Source: Epiperipatus broadwayi (Eukaryota; Onychophora; Udeonychophora; Euonychophora; Peripatidae). Taken from it: 64,000 nucleotides of DNA. The position numbers and the translations under genes are program-made. The notes beneath the pieces are model-generated. The model saw only the letters and a list, made by a program, of their open reading frames with translations. It had not been told where the DNA came from and did not search any database. Positions 1 to 12,984 of this stretch are shown in pieces (the stretch's first letter is position 1; each line of letters begins with the position of its first letter). The stretch spans positions 432,001-496,000 of the forward strand of contig JAQFVV010006475.1 in assembly GCA_028023455.1 (NCBI GenBank), given 5' to 3'.

Positions 1-3000
1 ATGATTATGATAACTGTCATTATTACCTTACAACTGTCTCATACTATATTAATTTTAAAACTAAGGATAAATAAAAACATTCATCAGAAGTCACACACAC
101 ATTACTAGTTAACTTATTTAAAGTCCACATATTAATATTAAATTTAAAATTTATGGAACTTACAAATTCCTCAGTGAATTTCTCCATATGACGTCTATAA
201 ATAGCATTGTGTCTGCATATTCCCATCATGTTATGCTTTAAATTAAGTTATTAAATCTTGTGGATTTACTTGTATCCTACTAGCAAAGCACAGTAACACA
301 ATACGGATATTATTATGACCAATCAAAGCACTGAAAATTACTACCTCAATAACTAGCTATCATTGCCATAACATTTATAAATACAATAGTCTACACCTTC
401 TATAGTGGACAATCTAGTATTTTAAATAGCACATGAGGGACAACATCACTAAATAAGCTCCTTAGAGCAAGACACCTGCATATAATAATGGTAGCTCCCA
501 TGCTTATTTATCAAGCATAAGTGAAGGCAAAGATGCAGTCTTACAACCTAAGAAAAGAGAAAACACACCAAAGACAAATGATTCTCCCCATAGAATCTAA
601 CTAAATAAACTATATAAAATATTTTGGAACACTGTCTTCTCATGGAAAATACATATAATACTGGAAGATCATTTCCATCCCATAAACATCATAAATAGTA
701 TACTATTTGATAAATCTAAAGCTATAAAGCATATCTATTTCTCACATTGGTAAGATACAAATTTATCGCTAATGATAAAGATTAATAGCTTGTACGATCC
801 TTAAAATCCACACATTAAATAATATCCGAAACCCACAGGAAAGTATTAGTCAAAACGACTATAAACTCATAAAATAGCATGGTAAATATTTGCATAAGAT
901 CAGGAATACGCACACGAACAATGAGCATAATAAATATTTATGAAATCAAGTGGACAGATTGATGCAATAGATATTGTTAATTAAATGATTAATAAAATAA
1001 ATTTGTTCTCAGACAAATTCAAAATCTATTTTTTGCTACAAATGATATTAAGAAAATTATTAAAACTTCTGATAAACACACTTGTAATGATTATTTGTAC
1101 CAAGTTATAACGAATAGGCAACTTTAAATTTAAATCCTTTGCCAATATATTTAAAATTACGTGTGTGTAATAAAATCTCTACACACATTTATTGTAAACT
1201 CCTTGAGACAATTTCAGATGGTAAAGTAAGATACATTGACATGTAAAATAAAGCATAAAATATATAACTATTATATTACCTTTTTTTAAAAAAAAAATAC
1301 ATATTACAATACTAATGATGATGATAAATTCAGTTCATTAGTAAAGTTTCCTCAACAGTAGCCAGATCGACGCATTAATATTTTCAAACCAATATGTTTA
1401 CTTATTTATTTATTCTGTATAAAAAGAAAACAACAATCTATAACTTCACTATGATAGTAGACAAGCACACGAATACAATATACTACTTTAAATGAACAGG
1501 TATGGATCCATTACAGGACACGATTTAATATTAACTAGCTAGTTTGAATATGACAATTTTATACAATTATTATTAAATTCTAGTTATCCGCGGTTTCATT
1601 GAAAAATATTTTATTAACAGTTTTCCCTCTTTCTGGAGAAGCAGACAATAAAGCAACATTTCCGCCATAAATAAATGATATGCCAGTTTTCATTAACAAA
1701 TTTTTAATTTTCAGAAAACAGTATTCAATTTCTCTCTGTTTTTTTTTTTTCATTTAGACTTTGTTGGATTTTTTTTTTTTTTAAGTTAATAATTAAGACC
1801 AAACATTTATTTAAATTACTTTAGTTTTGAACAGTCTTAACATTTCTATTATTATTTTTAACTTGGTCTTAAATTTACTGCCACAAAGAATACGATTTAT
1901 TAGCATTAAATAATTATTTAGAATTTTCCTTATGATTTCAATTAAGATTACCATTTTTATTTGTTGAAAATTTTTAAAGTTATATGTTGAGTTAAAAGTA
2001 TTATCTTGGCACATTATTGTAAAATTTAGATTCGTTTAGTTAAGAAAGCATAAAACTTGATACCTTAATTTCTCTCAGCAATGCATTGATGTGACAACTT
2101 TAAAGAACAAATATAATTTTTACTTGTTTTTAAAAAAACAAAAGGCAAAAAATAAAAGTTATACTGTTTTCCTTTTTTTTTTCTTGAAAGGACAATCTCC
2201 ATGATGAAACTCTCTCAATTCTCTCCAGTTCCGCGCTCTTTTCTCCAATATAAAAAAAACAAAAAACAAATCACATGTCATCATTCTGTGTTTCAATTTC
2301 AAGTTTAATAATACTTAACGTGAATAGTTTTTTTTTTTTTTTTAAATAATAAACATAAAATATGTGTAATAAATTTACTGATTTTTTTTTTACATTTTGA
2401 TTGCTGTTTTTATCAGAAGTTAAGAATAATAAATATTTTATTTGCTAAGTTTATTATCTATTTTACTTTTAAAAGTTAATAAATAAATTGAATATTTTAA
2501 TAAATAAAATTAAAGATCTAAAAATCAACTTATACACCCGTGCATGCACACACATCTAAGAGTGTAAAACTGATCTTATTTAAGGCAAGCTTCTTTTAAT
2601 AATCCACTTCAACTTTAAATAACCCAACAAATTTTCAACACTAAAACTTAAAATATTCATTAAGCTAGCTCTCTTTCTTTCTTTCTTTTAACTTTTGATA
2701 AAAATGTTACATTATAAACATGCACTTTATTAATTAAATATGAATAGCAGTTATATACTTTTTAAATATCTTTTATTAGATAACTATTTAACTATAAATA
2801 TATGAGATATTGTTTATTAAGTGAGACCATTTATTTACATATTAAATGATATAGTTTTATGTCTAGTTATTAGTCTTATTTCATCTTTTATTTTCTTTTT
2901 ATGGTTAAGTATTATATACTGCACTGATAAGTTGTCTTAATAAAAACAGGTGGCAGATCACATGGTTACGATATATATATAATTAGTTATACATATCTCA

Positions 3001-3749
3001 GTGCATCATTCATCTTAGTTCAATTCTATCAACCATCCATCAACCCAGAAGTTAGACCAAATCCTCCACACCCTTGAGGCATCTGCCTAAATACTGTAAC
3101 TTATTGGCATCTTTGTTACAAGAAGTGAAGGAGATGATATAACACATTCATATTTTGCTTTGTCTTCAGTACATTGATTAACCAAACCAAATTATCTTAG
3201 GATTTTATTCTCCAGTTGAAAATATTTAAATATTCACATTCCAACCAATATTAGATATCTCAGTTTATTAAGGTTTAATGTAAAAAATCCATTTACCTGA
3301 ATTTGAAGCCAAATTACCATTGAAGATATATATATTGTAATCCCACTAAGCAGTTAGTTAGCAACCAAATGATTGAGTCATCATATTGATCATCAAAATC
3401 TACAATCATAACATTTGGGTCACTGTTCTACTGCTGCACTCAATAAATCTGACCAAGCAAGGGTGCATAAAACCAGGGTACCATTAAAACTTCATAGTAA
3501 ATCTAATTACTCTTTATCTCAGGTTTGAATTATATAAATATCTATATCCTAATGTCCAATAAAATATTATTCATTTTTCTAATAATATTCTATTTTAATC
3601 AATAAGCAAATAATTTTAATTTGAATTAATAATGAGATTCTTATATTTAAAATTATTTTTGTTCAACAATCTAGGATAATAGTAATGATACTATGAATAA
3701 GAAAGGGATTTTGCTCATACTCATATATCACACTGTTTCTTAAAATCCA
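1..3749. other. AT-rich DNA with no recognised gene
   Basis: I see no coding region, RNA gene or recognisable element here. The stretch is very AT-rich with several A/T homopolymer runs (around 1280, 1740, 1770 and 2330). The short open frames have no recognisable motifs and a composition expected by chance in such DNA. Confidence 0.6.
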
Positions 3750-5280
3750 CATTAAAATAATAAAATAAAATAATCTCTGGATGTTATTTTAACATCAAAC
3801 AAAATATAATTTAATAAAGTGACTTTTAAGTATCATTGTATAAACATTATAGTATTTGGGGATTTAGATTATCTGATGATGCAGATGATGATACTGGCAC
3901 AAAGTCAAAATTTAAGGATCAAACAAATTTTATTAATAATAGAAAACATAACAATTATAAATTATTGTAATTTAATATGATTAAGAATAATACAATTATT
4001 ACAATATTTTAATAATAAATTTAATTATATAAAGAAAAACCTATTATCAGCTATGAATATAGAAAGGTCTCACATTTATTTTAATAATCTAGCTTTTTTC
4101 CCAGTATGACATAAATATGAAAAGTATCCAATGTATTGATAAATAAATATTATCAACACAAAATAATACTGAATTTGGAGGTTTAAACATAAAATATTTT
4201 ATCGTGAAATATGCATGCTATATATATCAACAGCATCAATATACTCAAACTACTCTTATACCATCAAGACTAAAACAAAGACATGTTTGGCATTACACAT
4301 GCCTTAACATTTTCTTAAAAAAAAATATCAGGAATTGCAATAGATAAAATGATATAATAATCTAAAAGGACACACTTGTCCATAAGTACAAATAAATAAT
4401 TAGGATTATATATCACTAATCTTACATGTGAGTACAAAAATAATATATATATTCTGAACTTTAGATGTAATTAAAGGAAATTTGAACACAGACTTTTAAG
4501 CTCTTTTTAGCTATTCACTCATCTTACGTGGCTGATGCATATGACTACTACATGTGAAAAAATATTTCATGTTGAACCAGCACTCATCGGTTGGTCCAAA
4601 TCATCATCTATTACACACACGGACATACATATATATAAAATCAGTGCTGAATTTATATTACAATAGTAAATCTTCAAATGTTAATGGACAGACCTGGATC
4701 TTCTACCTCTAACTCTTCAGCCAACCATATTATTCAAAATCTGATGATAGTTCAGTATGAAATACACATAAATTGGAGATCATTTTCACATAAATGTGGT
4801 CAATGTGTAGCACTCATACAAGATGGAGTGAATAGTTGAAGAGAACTTGAAAATCGATGTTTGAATCTTTTCTAATGACCTCTTAATAAATTTAATAAAA
4901 ATAAAACTTCATAATTTGCCAAAATTGCATCTTCAGCTACATGTTGCATAAGACATTCCATACTTCAAAACCATAACTAAAACAATATATCAAAATACTT
5001 TTAATAATCTTACTATTTATCATATAACAACATTTAATGCATGGTGTGAGAAACCAATTAAACTTATTATAATTAATATAAAATAACTTGACATCTGAAT
5101 TATAGCTTAGGAAATTTAATAAGAAATAAGACATCGATTCCAATAATTCATTCATTTACATCACACTAAATAATTCCATACTAAATATACATATTACCTT
5201 TAATTCTATAACATTGAAAAGATATTGTAAAAACTCCAATACTCATATAGCATAAATTATAAGTAAATAATATTAAGAAA
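3750..5280 (+). repeat. Dispersed block A, copy 1
   Basis: This non-coding stretch aligns by eye, in the same orientation and with many substitutions and small indels, to 46430-48590. Shared landmarks include the GATGATGCAGATGATGATAC stretch (near 3875 and 46565), the CAATGTATTGA words, and the segment around 5190 and 48530 reading CATATTACCTTTAAT. The copy at 46430 is interrupted by a hammerhead-repeat insertion, and here the corresponding site near 4270-4285 is empty. Identity looks moderate, so the duplication is old. Its nature (old transposon or segmental duplication) is unknown. Confidence 0.7.
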
Positions 5281-5905
5281 TTTTATATTGTTTGCATTTG
5301 TTTTTACATAATTTTGCATTGCATTATTTGGTATTATAATATATATTAATTTATGGTGTTACACATGTTATTGGGGGCTATTTAATGGGTGTTCCAGAAA
5401 TAGATGTTTCAATTGAAAAAGCATTGCCCATTATTTATTAGTTCATTCATTAATGTATGAGGTTACTTGTGTCAGTTGGGTGTGTGTATGTATTTTTAAG
5501 GGAATTTCAGTTGTGAGAGTTTTAGTTTAAGTGAGAATATAGTCTATTGTTTTTATGTAAGTGTGCAATTTCTTGAATTTCTTCTAATTATAAACCATTG
5601 CAGTTGGGTGTGATCCAATTTGGAGTGATTGTTCATTAATTCCTGGGTATGTGGCTAAAATTATATAGTTCATTTTAATATTTTTTTCATAATTGATAAA
5701 AAGTTGTGTATCACACTGATGTTGTTTTAATTGAACTTTGGGCTTACACTTTATGGTGTGATATATCAATAGATGTAAATAAAAATGAAAAAAGAACATG
5801 AACTTGCCAATTCTCCCACCTAGAAAGCTTGCCAGACTTAATTTTTGGATTTTTTTAAATTTTATTTTATGGACTTAGTGGGTGGAAGACTTACAATATT
5901 GATGG
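5281..5905. other. Unassigned DNA before LINE remnant
   Basis: No gene is visible. Part of this stretch may be the 3' untranslated region of the LINE remnant that follows on the minus strand, but I could not find its 3' terminus. Confidence 0.4.
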
Positions 5906-6795
5906 CTATTTTACCAGAGAGCAAGTTGCTGCATATAAATGCAGACTGGTTATTAGTCTGTCTTTATTTTGAATGTGTGCTAATTTGTTTTTAAATGTAG
6001 ATGGGTGGAGTCTGGTGTTTTTTCCAATCAAGAAAGTGCATCTGATGCACCAGTACACATATAAGATGAACATGGCCACTCTAAGGCTGGGTATTGATCT
6101 TTCCTGAAAAGCAACAAGTATTTGATTGATCATTATACCAGACTTTCTGTAGGCATTACACATAATTTGTTGTGTGTGGGTTAGAACCATACATTGGTAT
6201 ATGAGGTAGTTTAGTGTTTTCTCTGCTCAGTGACACAATCCACTGAAGGGATCAATGGATAGATGTAGTCTCTTATGATATAGAAAATGTGTTGTTGGCA
6301 TGGCAACTAGATTTATTTTGATTATGAAGTCAAAATAGTTGGGGTCAAGGGCCCATTTCTTAAATTCCTTGAGCAATTTTTTGTTGTTAATTTCTAACAT
6401 AGGAGGAGAAGCACTCACATCAGTTTGAGTGTCGACTAAATTTGTAGATTTCCCAGTATGAATATTTATGTAGAAACTGATCCGGATTGTATACTGTGGT
6501 CTTATATTGATAGATAATGGTAGCAAAAAATGAGCCTTTTGGAGGTAGCCTATCTGTTGGAGTGACCTCAACTAATTGTTTGAGTCTAGGGAATTTTGCA
6601 ATCCTGGTGACTATTAAGTTTCTCAGCTTTTGCAAGTGGAAGATGTTAATGCTATGCAAGCCAATATCGTTTTTGATAAGGGATTGAGTTTTTAGTTGAG
6701 ATCACTATGGTTTTTTTAGACCAGAGTAGCTTACTAAATATGGCTTTAATTTTTGAGATAAATGCTTTGAAGAAAGAGACAACTGGCACATAATG
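5906..6795 (-). pseudogene. LINE remnant (copy a): ORF2 C-terminal end
   Basis: This is a broken copy of the last part of a non-LTR retrotransposon ORF2, homologous to the C-terminal third of the LINE at 37368-38954. On the minus strand the frame at 6571-6227 contains LDPNYFDFIIKINLVAMPTT, then FLYHKRLHLSIDPFSGLCH, matching EPKFLDFIIKINLDALPTNW and the start of the C-terminal zinc-binding region of the better copy. The frame at 6190-5906 matches its extreme C-terminus (FILYVYWCIRC against FVLYSLWIVRC). Matches reach to about 6795 and then stop, so the copy is 5'-truncated. It is interrupted by frameshifts and cannot make a protein. Confidence 0.85.
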
Positions 6796-7080
6796 AAGCT
6801 GGAAATCTGTTCTGCAGATTTGCGCCTCACCTAGTGCCGATTATATAAGCACTAGAACCGGTTTGAACCAAAACTATACATAATTTTAATAGACAGTAGT
6901 ATATATAGAGATATGTATGAATACATGAACATTTAATTTGTCTGCCCATTCAACTTGCACACGTGCATGTGCGTATGAAAATTAACATTTGAAAGTTATA
7001 AAATTTTGTAATTTTATTTTTGTAACTTTTTAACCAATGTATAATATATATTTTTCTGTAATATTTATATTTTGAATTAA

Positions 7081-7265
7081 TAATTTGTATAAAGGTAAAA
7101 TTGTCATTTAGGAGACAAACAATAATATTTTATAAATTTGTTGCTAGTAATTTGTATAAAAGTAAAATTGTCATTTAAGAGACAAACAATAGTATTTTAG
7201 AAATTTATTACTAATAGTTTGTATAAATGTAAACTGATATTTAAGAGTGAAACAATGCAGTCGGT
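7081..7265. repeat. 67-bp tandem repeat, 2.7 copies
   Basis: The unit begins TAATTTGTATAAA near 7081, again near 7148, and as TAGTTTGTATAAA near 7215. The second copy differs from the first by a few substitutions and the third is more diverged and shorter. It is non-coding. Confidence 0.85.
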
Positions 7266-8212
7266 TGATCTTAAAATTTTGTGGGCCATTGTGTCATTCT
7301 AAAAGATGTATGGAATGTTATAAGTGCCAGAGATTCTTTAATTAAATTTTATTTGATTATTCTTGTCTTTTTCATTACCATATATGGAAATGGAGATCAG
7401 CTTTGAATCTCAACCAAGTGTCTGAGTTTGAAACAATGGCCAGCATTTTTAAAATATTTGCTTGTGTATAAATAGCTAAATTTTATTTTAGTTTTTTTTT
7501 TAGGAGGGAGATTCTTGTCACAAGTTTGCATTGTGAAGTAAATCATGCCAGGGGTAAAGGAGATCGTTTGCTTCCCCATATCTCTGGGAAGCTCATCTAG
7601 TTCACTATGCCAAAGTCTGGAATATCTAGACTGAATATGTGGACTGTTCAGTGATATGTTTGCCTGAAAGTGAATCCTGAACTCTACCAAAGCCTGTTTC
7701 CAACCCAAGCCAGTTGATGATCATGATCCACTGATTACCAACATCATTGTGTCCTCAAACTCAAGGTAACATCTATATTACCATCAACTAATGAACTTTA
7801 ATTAATAAAGTATTCTAATCCTACACTATATTGTATACCTTTCTTTCTTTTTACTTAATTTTTAAAGCTGTTATATAAATGTGAATAATGTCTGTGCAAT
7901 TTATTCTAATGCTATATAAATTACTATGTTTGGGTGGGCAACTTAGAATTATTTTTATTTTCTCTCAGTTTGTTATTCTAATTTATTTTGATAGGAGTTA
8001 TACAATCTAGCAAGTGAATTTAAACCCATCACCAATTGTTTTCTATTAAATTATGGAGATGTAAATTTCCTTTAAAGTTTGTTGTTATAAACTTACTTGG
8101 TTTTTTACCAATTATTTTATAATAATTTTATTCTTTAAATGATCGGAAAGTCTTAATGTTTATGTTTAATTGTTATCTCTAACTGAAAATTAATCCTTAT
8201 CTAGTCATTAAA
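7266..8212. other. Unassigned DNA
   Basis: The segment about 7500-7740 is less AT-rich than its surroundings and holds a 103-codon minus-strand frame (7708-7397) without recognisable motifs. I do not call it a gene. Confidence 0.4.
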
Positions 8213-8484
8213 GTTGTTTTATCATTTTATCTAATGAAATTTCACCAGAAGTGAATTTAAATATGTAATCTATGGTTTTATTTTGTAAGTAATATAAGTT
8301 ATCTGTACACTGATCACTTGTAAAAATGTAAGGAGATATTTCAGAGGTGTTGTTTTATCATTTTATCTAATGAAATCTCACCAGAAGTGAATTTAAATAT
8401 GTAATCTATGGTTTTATTTTGTAAGTAATATAAGTTATCTGTACACTGATCACTTGTAAAAATGTAAGGAGATATTTCAGAGGT
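8213..8484. repeat. 136-bp near-perfect tandem duplication
   Basis: Two adjacent 136-bp copies (8213-8348 and 8349-8484) start GTTGTTTTATCATTTTATC. I see a single substitution between them (GAAATTTCACC against GAAATCTCACC). The near identity implies a recent local duplication. It is non-coding. Confidence 0.9.
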
Positions 8485-9191
8485 GTTGGAGAGAGCAATT
8501 TATTCCCTTTTAGTTTTAAACTCTGACTCTTTAAGTGCATTGTGTTTAAGCATTCCATTATGCAGGAGAGCATCTTATAATAATCAGGTGTTTATTAATT
8601 TACCATGGTCATTAATGACACAAACTTTTTATATATTTTAGGTATTATGGAGTATCATTGCAATCATTATTTATGATTTTCTTGCTTTGTCATGTATTTT
8701 TGGGATCTTTGGAATGACCAGTCTTACTCTTCATTATCCCTCTCAAAGTAGATTAATTTCCTACTCGGGATCTTTCTTAGGCACCTCCAATGAATAAGTG
8801 TATGGGAAACATATGGATGAACCATCCCAACATGCAACTAGTGCCACTGTTCTTCAGAGATATAACCTTGGCCATCATGCAGGCATACTCCTTTTGTACA
8901 AATATGACAGAGCCAGTCAAGAGCATCTTAATTGACCACCTTTCTGTATGCATTGTAAACAATAATGTGATACCACCTTTATTATTTATTATTGAGTTAT
9001 CTGTCAATCTGAAATGCTCTCTGTCAGTTGTAATTGCATGTTGTTCACCATCCATTCAATTTACTTCTGTAGTTCAGATTGTGAGATATGGCTTCTTTTA
9101 AGCTGAGTTGTTTTACTCTGACCGTCTGAATGATCTCCTAACTCTTGCACAATTTTCAAATCCTACATTATAAATTCTTACTTATATATAT
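8485..9191. other. Unassigned DNA left of LTR element
   Basis: No recognised gene. Overlapping frames of about 100 codons exist on both strands between 8777 and 9101. Neither has a motif I recognise, and open frames on both strands of one stretch argue against reading either as a gene without outside evidence. Confidence 0.4.
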
Positions 9192-11609
9192 TATAACCGT
9201 ACTACCGTACAACCCTTTTATTACCTCGGTTGTAACAATTTCCTGATGAGCATATTGTAGGGGGGAACCATTGATGGGCTTTCCCCAATACAGATTTCAT
9301 CCCACCTACAACAATATTTCCTGCTCATCAGAGTATGAAGCACCATAGAGACTGGAAACACCTAGAAATTTCTGTGTTTGGTTTCCCAAACAGCACCACT
9401 AGAGTTCCATCTCACTACAACCTGACTTATCTAGATCTAGTTACACCAGGCATAGTGCAGGAGGCATGGAATTCTCATGAACAAGTGCAATGAATGATAA
9501 GTGATGCAAAAAATGGAACTGAACAACTAAAATTAATTTTAAGTAACAATAGTTTTATTAACAATGATATTGATAAGTCCTTCCAATAAAGTTCTTCATT
9601 TATTTCAAATGAAGGCTCATTTCAATTTCTCTTGTGTGAAGAAGTCAAAAGATCTTTTATCAAGTAGATGTCTACCATTACTGTGTGAATATTTTTAACT
9701 ATTTGTTCCATATCTGTATATCCTTTTTAGGTAGGTAAACAGGTAAGATGAGCAATTTCAGATTTGTGAAGCTTTTATAATTCAGTCAAGTATAGATGTG
9801 TATTTATATACATAAGCTTCATTGTTTTATTCAGACACAACCAATATGCATGTAAGCATTTGTGATCCATATAGCATTAAATTATTTTTAAATTTATCAC
9901 AGGTAGGTAAACAGGTAATATAAGCAATACCAGATTTGTGGACTATTTATAATCCAGTCAAGTATAGATGTGCATTTATACACATGAGTTTCATTATTTT
10001 ACTCAGACACAATCAATATGCATGTAAGCATTTATAATTCATATAGCATTTCAATATTTCAATATCCATCACACGTTAGGTAAACAGGTAATATAAGCAA
10101 TATTGGATTTGTGGAGTATTTATAATCCAGTCAAGTATTGTTTATACACATAAGTTTCATTATTTTACTCAGACACAATCAATATGCATGTAAGCATTTA
10201 TAATTCATATAGCATTTCAATATTTTTAAATTTATCACACGTAAGTAACAGGTAATATAAGCAATTCCAGATTTATCGAGTATTTATAATCCGGTCAAGT
10301 ATAGATGTGTATTTATACACATAAGTTTCAGTATTTTACTCAGACACAGTCAATATGCATGTAAACATTTATAATTCATATAGCATTTCAATATTTTTAA
10401 ATTTATCACAGGTAGGTAAACAGGTAATATAAGCAATACCAGATTTGTGGACTATTTATAATCCAGTCAAGTATAGATGTGCATTTATACACATAAGTTT
10501 CATTATTTTACTCAGACACAATCAATATGCATGTAAGCATTTATAATTTCATTTAATTATTCTAGCATGAGTATTGTTATTTGGTCTGCCACAGACATAT
10601 ATTTTTACATATAGGTTTATCAGCAGTTTCATTTATAATCTTAATTTAATTATTCTGATATATAGCTCATATATTTATTTTTCAGTTAACATAGACTTAT
10701 AAGTTTGTTATCAGCATTTCCGTGTTGGTAGAGCACTTATGATTTGGAATATAGAACACAATGTTTTCATTTTTATTATAAACTTTGTTATAGAAATAAT
10801 TGAATTATTATTATTATTTTTAATGCTTTTTAAAAACTCAGGTCTTCATTTACTGTTGTTTTCTTTCAATAATGATGGGGATTGATGAACGGCACTGTAG
10901 ACTGAGACTGGAGCTTAAGCAGGCGAACCGCTCATGTTTAAATGTTTCTTCATGGATAAGTTTGATTTTTCTCTCTTATTTTACTTAATAAAACTGATAA
11001 AAAAAACACTCTCTGATAATCCAAATTTTCCAGCCTATTTATATTTTCTCTGCTTGATTTTCTCTCTTGTTTTATCCAATACAACTGATAAAAAAAACTA
11101 TTCTCTCTCTGATAATCTGAATTTTCGTCTATTTATACTCTTTCTGCCTCTCAGAACAGATTCACTTTTTATTACCCTTGCTTCAATTGGTGTTGGTGTG
11201 TGTTTTCACCCATGTTCATGCCATTTTCCTTAGCTCATTGGTATCATTGGTATTCTTTTTGGTGGTAGAAGACTGTTTTCAATTATCTGGCCATGTTTTT
11301 CGAATTCCAATTAATTTTAAATGTTATTGCCTGGAGCATTGACTTAACACGTAAGTTATTTTGCTTTACGAATTATTTTTCTGAAATACAAAGTAAGCTT
11401 ATCTTTTTCTACTGTTTAAATATATTTTTTACTTTATTGATTTTTTTTTTGGATTGATGAATTTTAATAAAGAAAGATTTATACTTTTTTTTTATTACAG
11501 ATTTAAATGTATTTGTTTTTTGTCTTTTTAATTTGACCAAATCATGCTAGTCTTTTTAATTGGGGGAGGGATCTTATGAAGATATACATGGAACAGTATA
11601 TCTGTTTCA
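9192..11609 (-). repeat. Left LTR (3' LTR), 2.4 kb
   Basis: Direct counterpart of 14392-18025. After the shared edge (ACAACCCTTTTA), both LTRs have an inverted pair: CTGATGAGCATATTGTAGG and, about 70 bp on, CAATATTTCCTGCTCATCAG, able to fold as a hairpin. A tandem-repeat array follows, then a shared 1-kb non-repetitive tail ending in CTGTTTCA. It is shorter than the right LTR mainly because its array has 5 rather than 12 units. Confidence 0.85.
9731..10550. repeat. Tandem array in left LTR, 5 units of about 170 bp
   Basis: Units start at the GTAGGTAAACAGG-like word at about 9731, 9903, 10075, 10241 and 10411, giving spacings of about 172, 172, 166 and 170. Each unit contains ATTTATAATCCAGTCAAGTA, CACATAAGTTTCATTATTTT and CAATATGCATGTAAGCATTT-type words. 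Some units lack about 7-10 bp after AAGTAT. There is no coding potential. Confidence 0.9.
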
Positions 11610-12308
11610 TTACCATCCACCAAATTTTGGGATGAAATCACCTGGAAGTACGATTTTATTCCACACAATATACATTTCATTTCTCATTATTGTGTCTCTA
11701 CTGATTTTAGATTTGCTGATGAAATGGGTAAGATGTGTTGGAAAGAGTAAATACATAAACTGTAGCCCCCAATGCTAGAATAGCAGATGGCCAAACACAA
11801 ACTACCAGTACACACTGCTCCATAAAGTCATGAGAAAATATCTCATTTGTAAGCACTACCTCTCTTGTACCTAGGGGAATCATCCAAATAAGAGTAGGAG
11901 CCAGAAAAAAATATTTGGCACTGAGCCCACCCTGCTAAGTTTCTGTGAGTCTTAGGGGCTTATTCCTTTGGTCTATTCATGAGACCAAGGCCTATTCATG
12001 AGGCCTATATATATTCACTGCTGGTCTAATCTGGGATCTCAACATCCAGATCTAGATAGTGCCAAGCATATATTTCAGACCATCATGAACACAATGAATC
12101 CAAGCAGCTCTGCTTAATCATCCACCCACTTCAACATAAAAAACACAAATCATGCATCACTACATCCCACTCACAAACTTCTTCCATCAGCTATCTTTAT
12201 ATTATTGTTCTGTATTGTAACTACAACTTGACTTGGGAGACTGATGGTCATGATCTGTTCTCCCACAACATCTTTCTTTGTTTTGAGGTGATGGACTTCT
12301 ATTTTGTC

Positions 12309-12984
12309 CTATTTCCATGCATTTTTAGGCCATACATCATCATGGTGGCTTGGGTTTCTAGCTATGCTTTTCTGCAAGTTATAATCACTATTTGATCTTT
12401 TTATAACACGGGTTTGGTATGGTCTATGCATATTGCCTGTTGAAAATCTTCTTTGCCTTTTCCATGGTGGTATCCCATTTCTTTGGTGATGATACCATGG
12501 TGGTGGGTTATATTTGCTATATTTATGAGGAGGCATTTTCCTTTTGTACCTGATGGCTCCTATTCTAGGTCCATCATTTCTTCTATAGGGAGGTTTGTTT
12601 TGTGGTTGCTTTGCTCCTCCTTCCTTGGTTGCTGATGCACCGCAGCTACCATATGCTGTTAATAGTTTAGCAACCTGCTCAATAGATTGACAATCGGCCC
12701 CAATTAGCATTCTTTCTACATAACTCAAGAAGCTGTGTCATATCAATCTAATAATCTGAAGTTCACTGAAGTTCAGATAGGGGCTCAGATGTCAAGGCTC
12801 TTAAGCTGGCCACCTGTCTTCTAAAGAAGGTTGTATAAGGCTCTCCAGATGGACATTTCTCCTGGGACACCTTGTATTTAATCCCCTCTTGATAATTGTC
12901 ACTCCAGTAACAGCTTATTAGTGCTTTTTTAAAATCCTCAAAATTTGTAGGTTGGGTGAACAGGGAATCCCACCATGCTTGCAT
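12309..12984 (-). pseudogene. Gag capsid/nucleocapsid-like region, decayed
   Basis: Two minus-strand frames follow one another. The frame at 12984-12763 has capsid-like spacing (AWWDSLFTQPTNFEDFKKAL, then KCPSGEPYTTFFRRQVASLR), typical of Ty3/gypsy-type gag. The frame at 12728-12309 starts YVERMLIGADCQSIEQVAKL and becomes very basic and Arg/Pro/Asn/His-rich (PPYRRNDGPRIGAIRYKRKM), as in nucleocapsid tails; no CCHC knuckle is visible. The block IGADCQSIEQVAKL resembles IAADRYTIEKIAEM in the gag of the element at 31856-43500, linking the families. A frameshift or stop separates the two frames and further stops lie upstream, so the gene is dead. Confidence 0.75.

Noticed and set aside
7397-7708. 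103-codon minus-strand frame in less AT-rich DNA
   Set aside because: It could be an exon or element fragment, but no motif, splice signals or second copy support it.
8777-9101. Overlapping plus and minus frames of 92-103 codons
   Set aside because: No known motif on either strand, and open on both strands by composition. Not supported as a gene.
9250-9330. CTGATGAG followed within 25 bases by GAAAC or GGAAA on both strands at the edges of the 9192-18025 LTRs
   Set aside because: The bases between the two core words cannot form helix II, and the CTGATGAG words are arms of a hairpin with each other. The right LTR has the same layout. Not a hammerhead.
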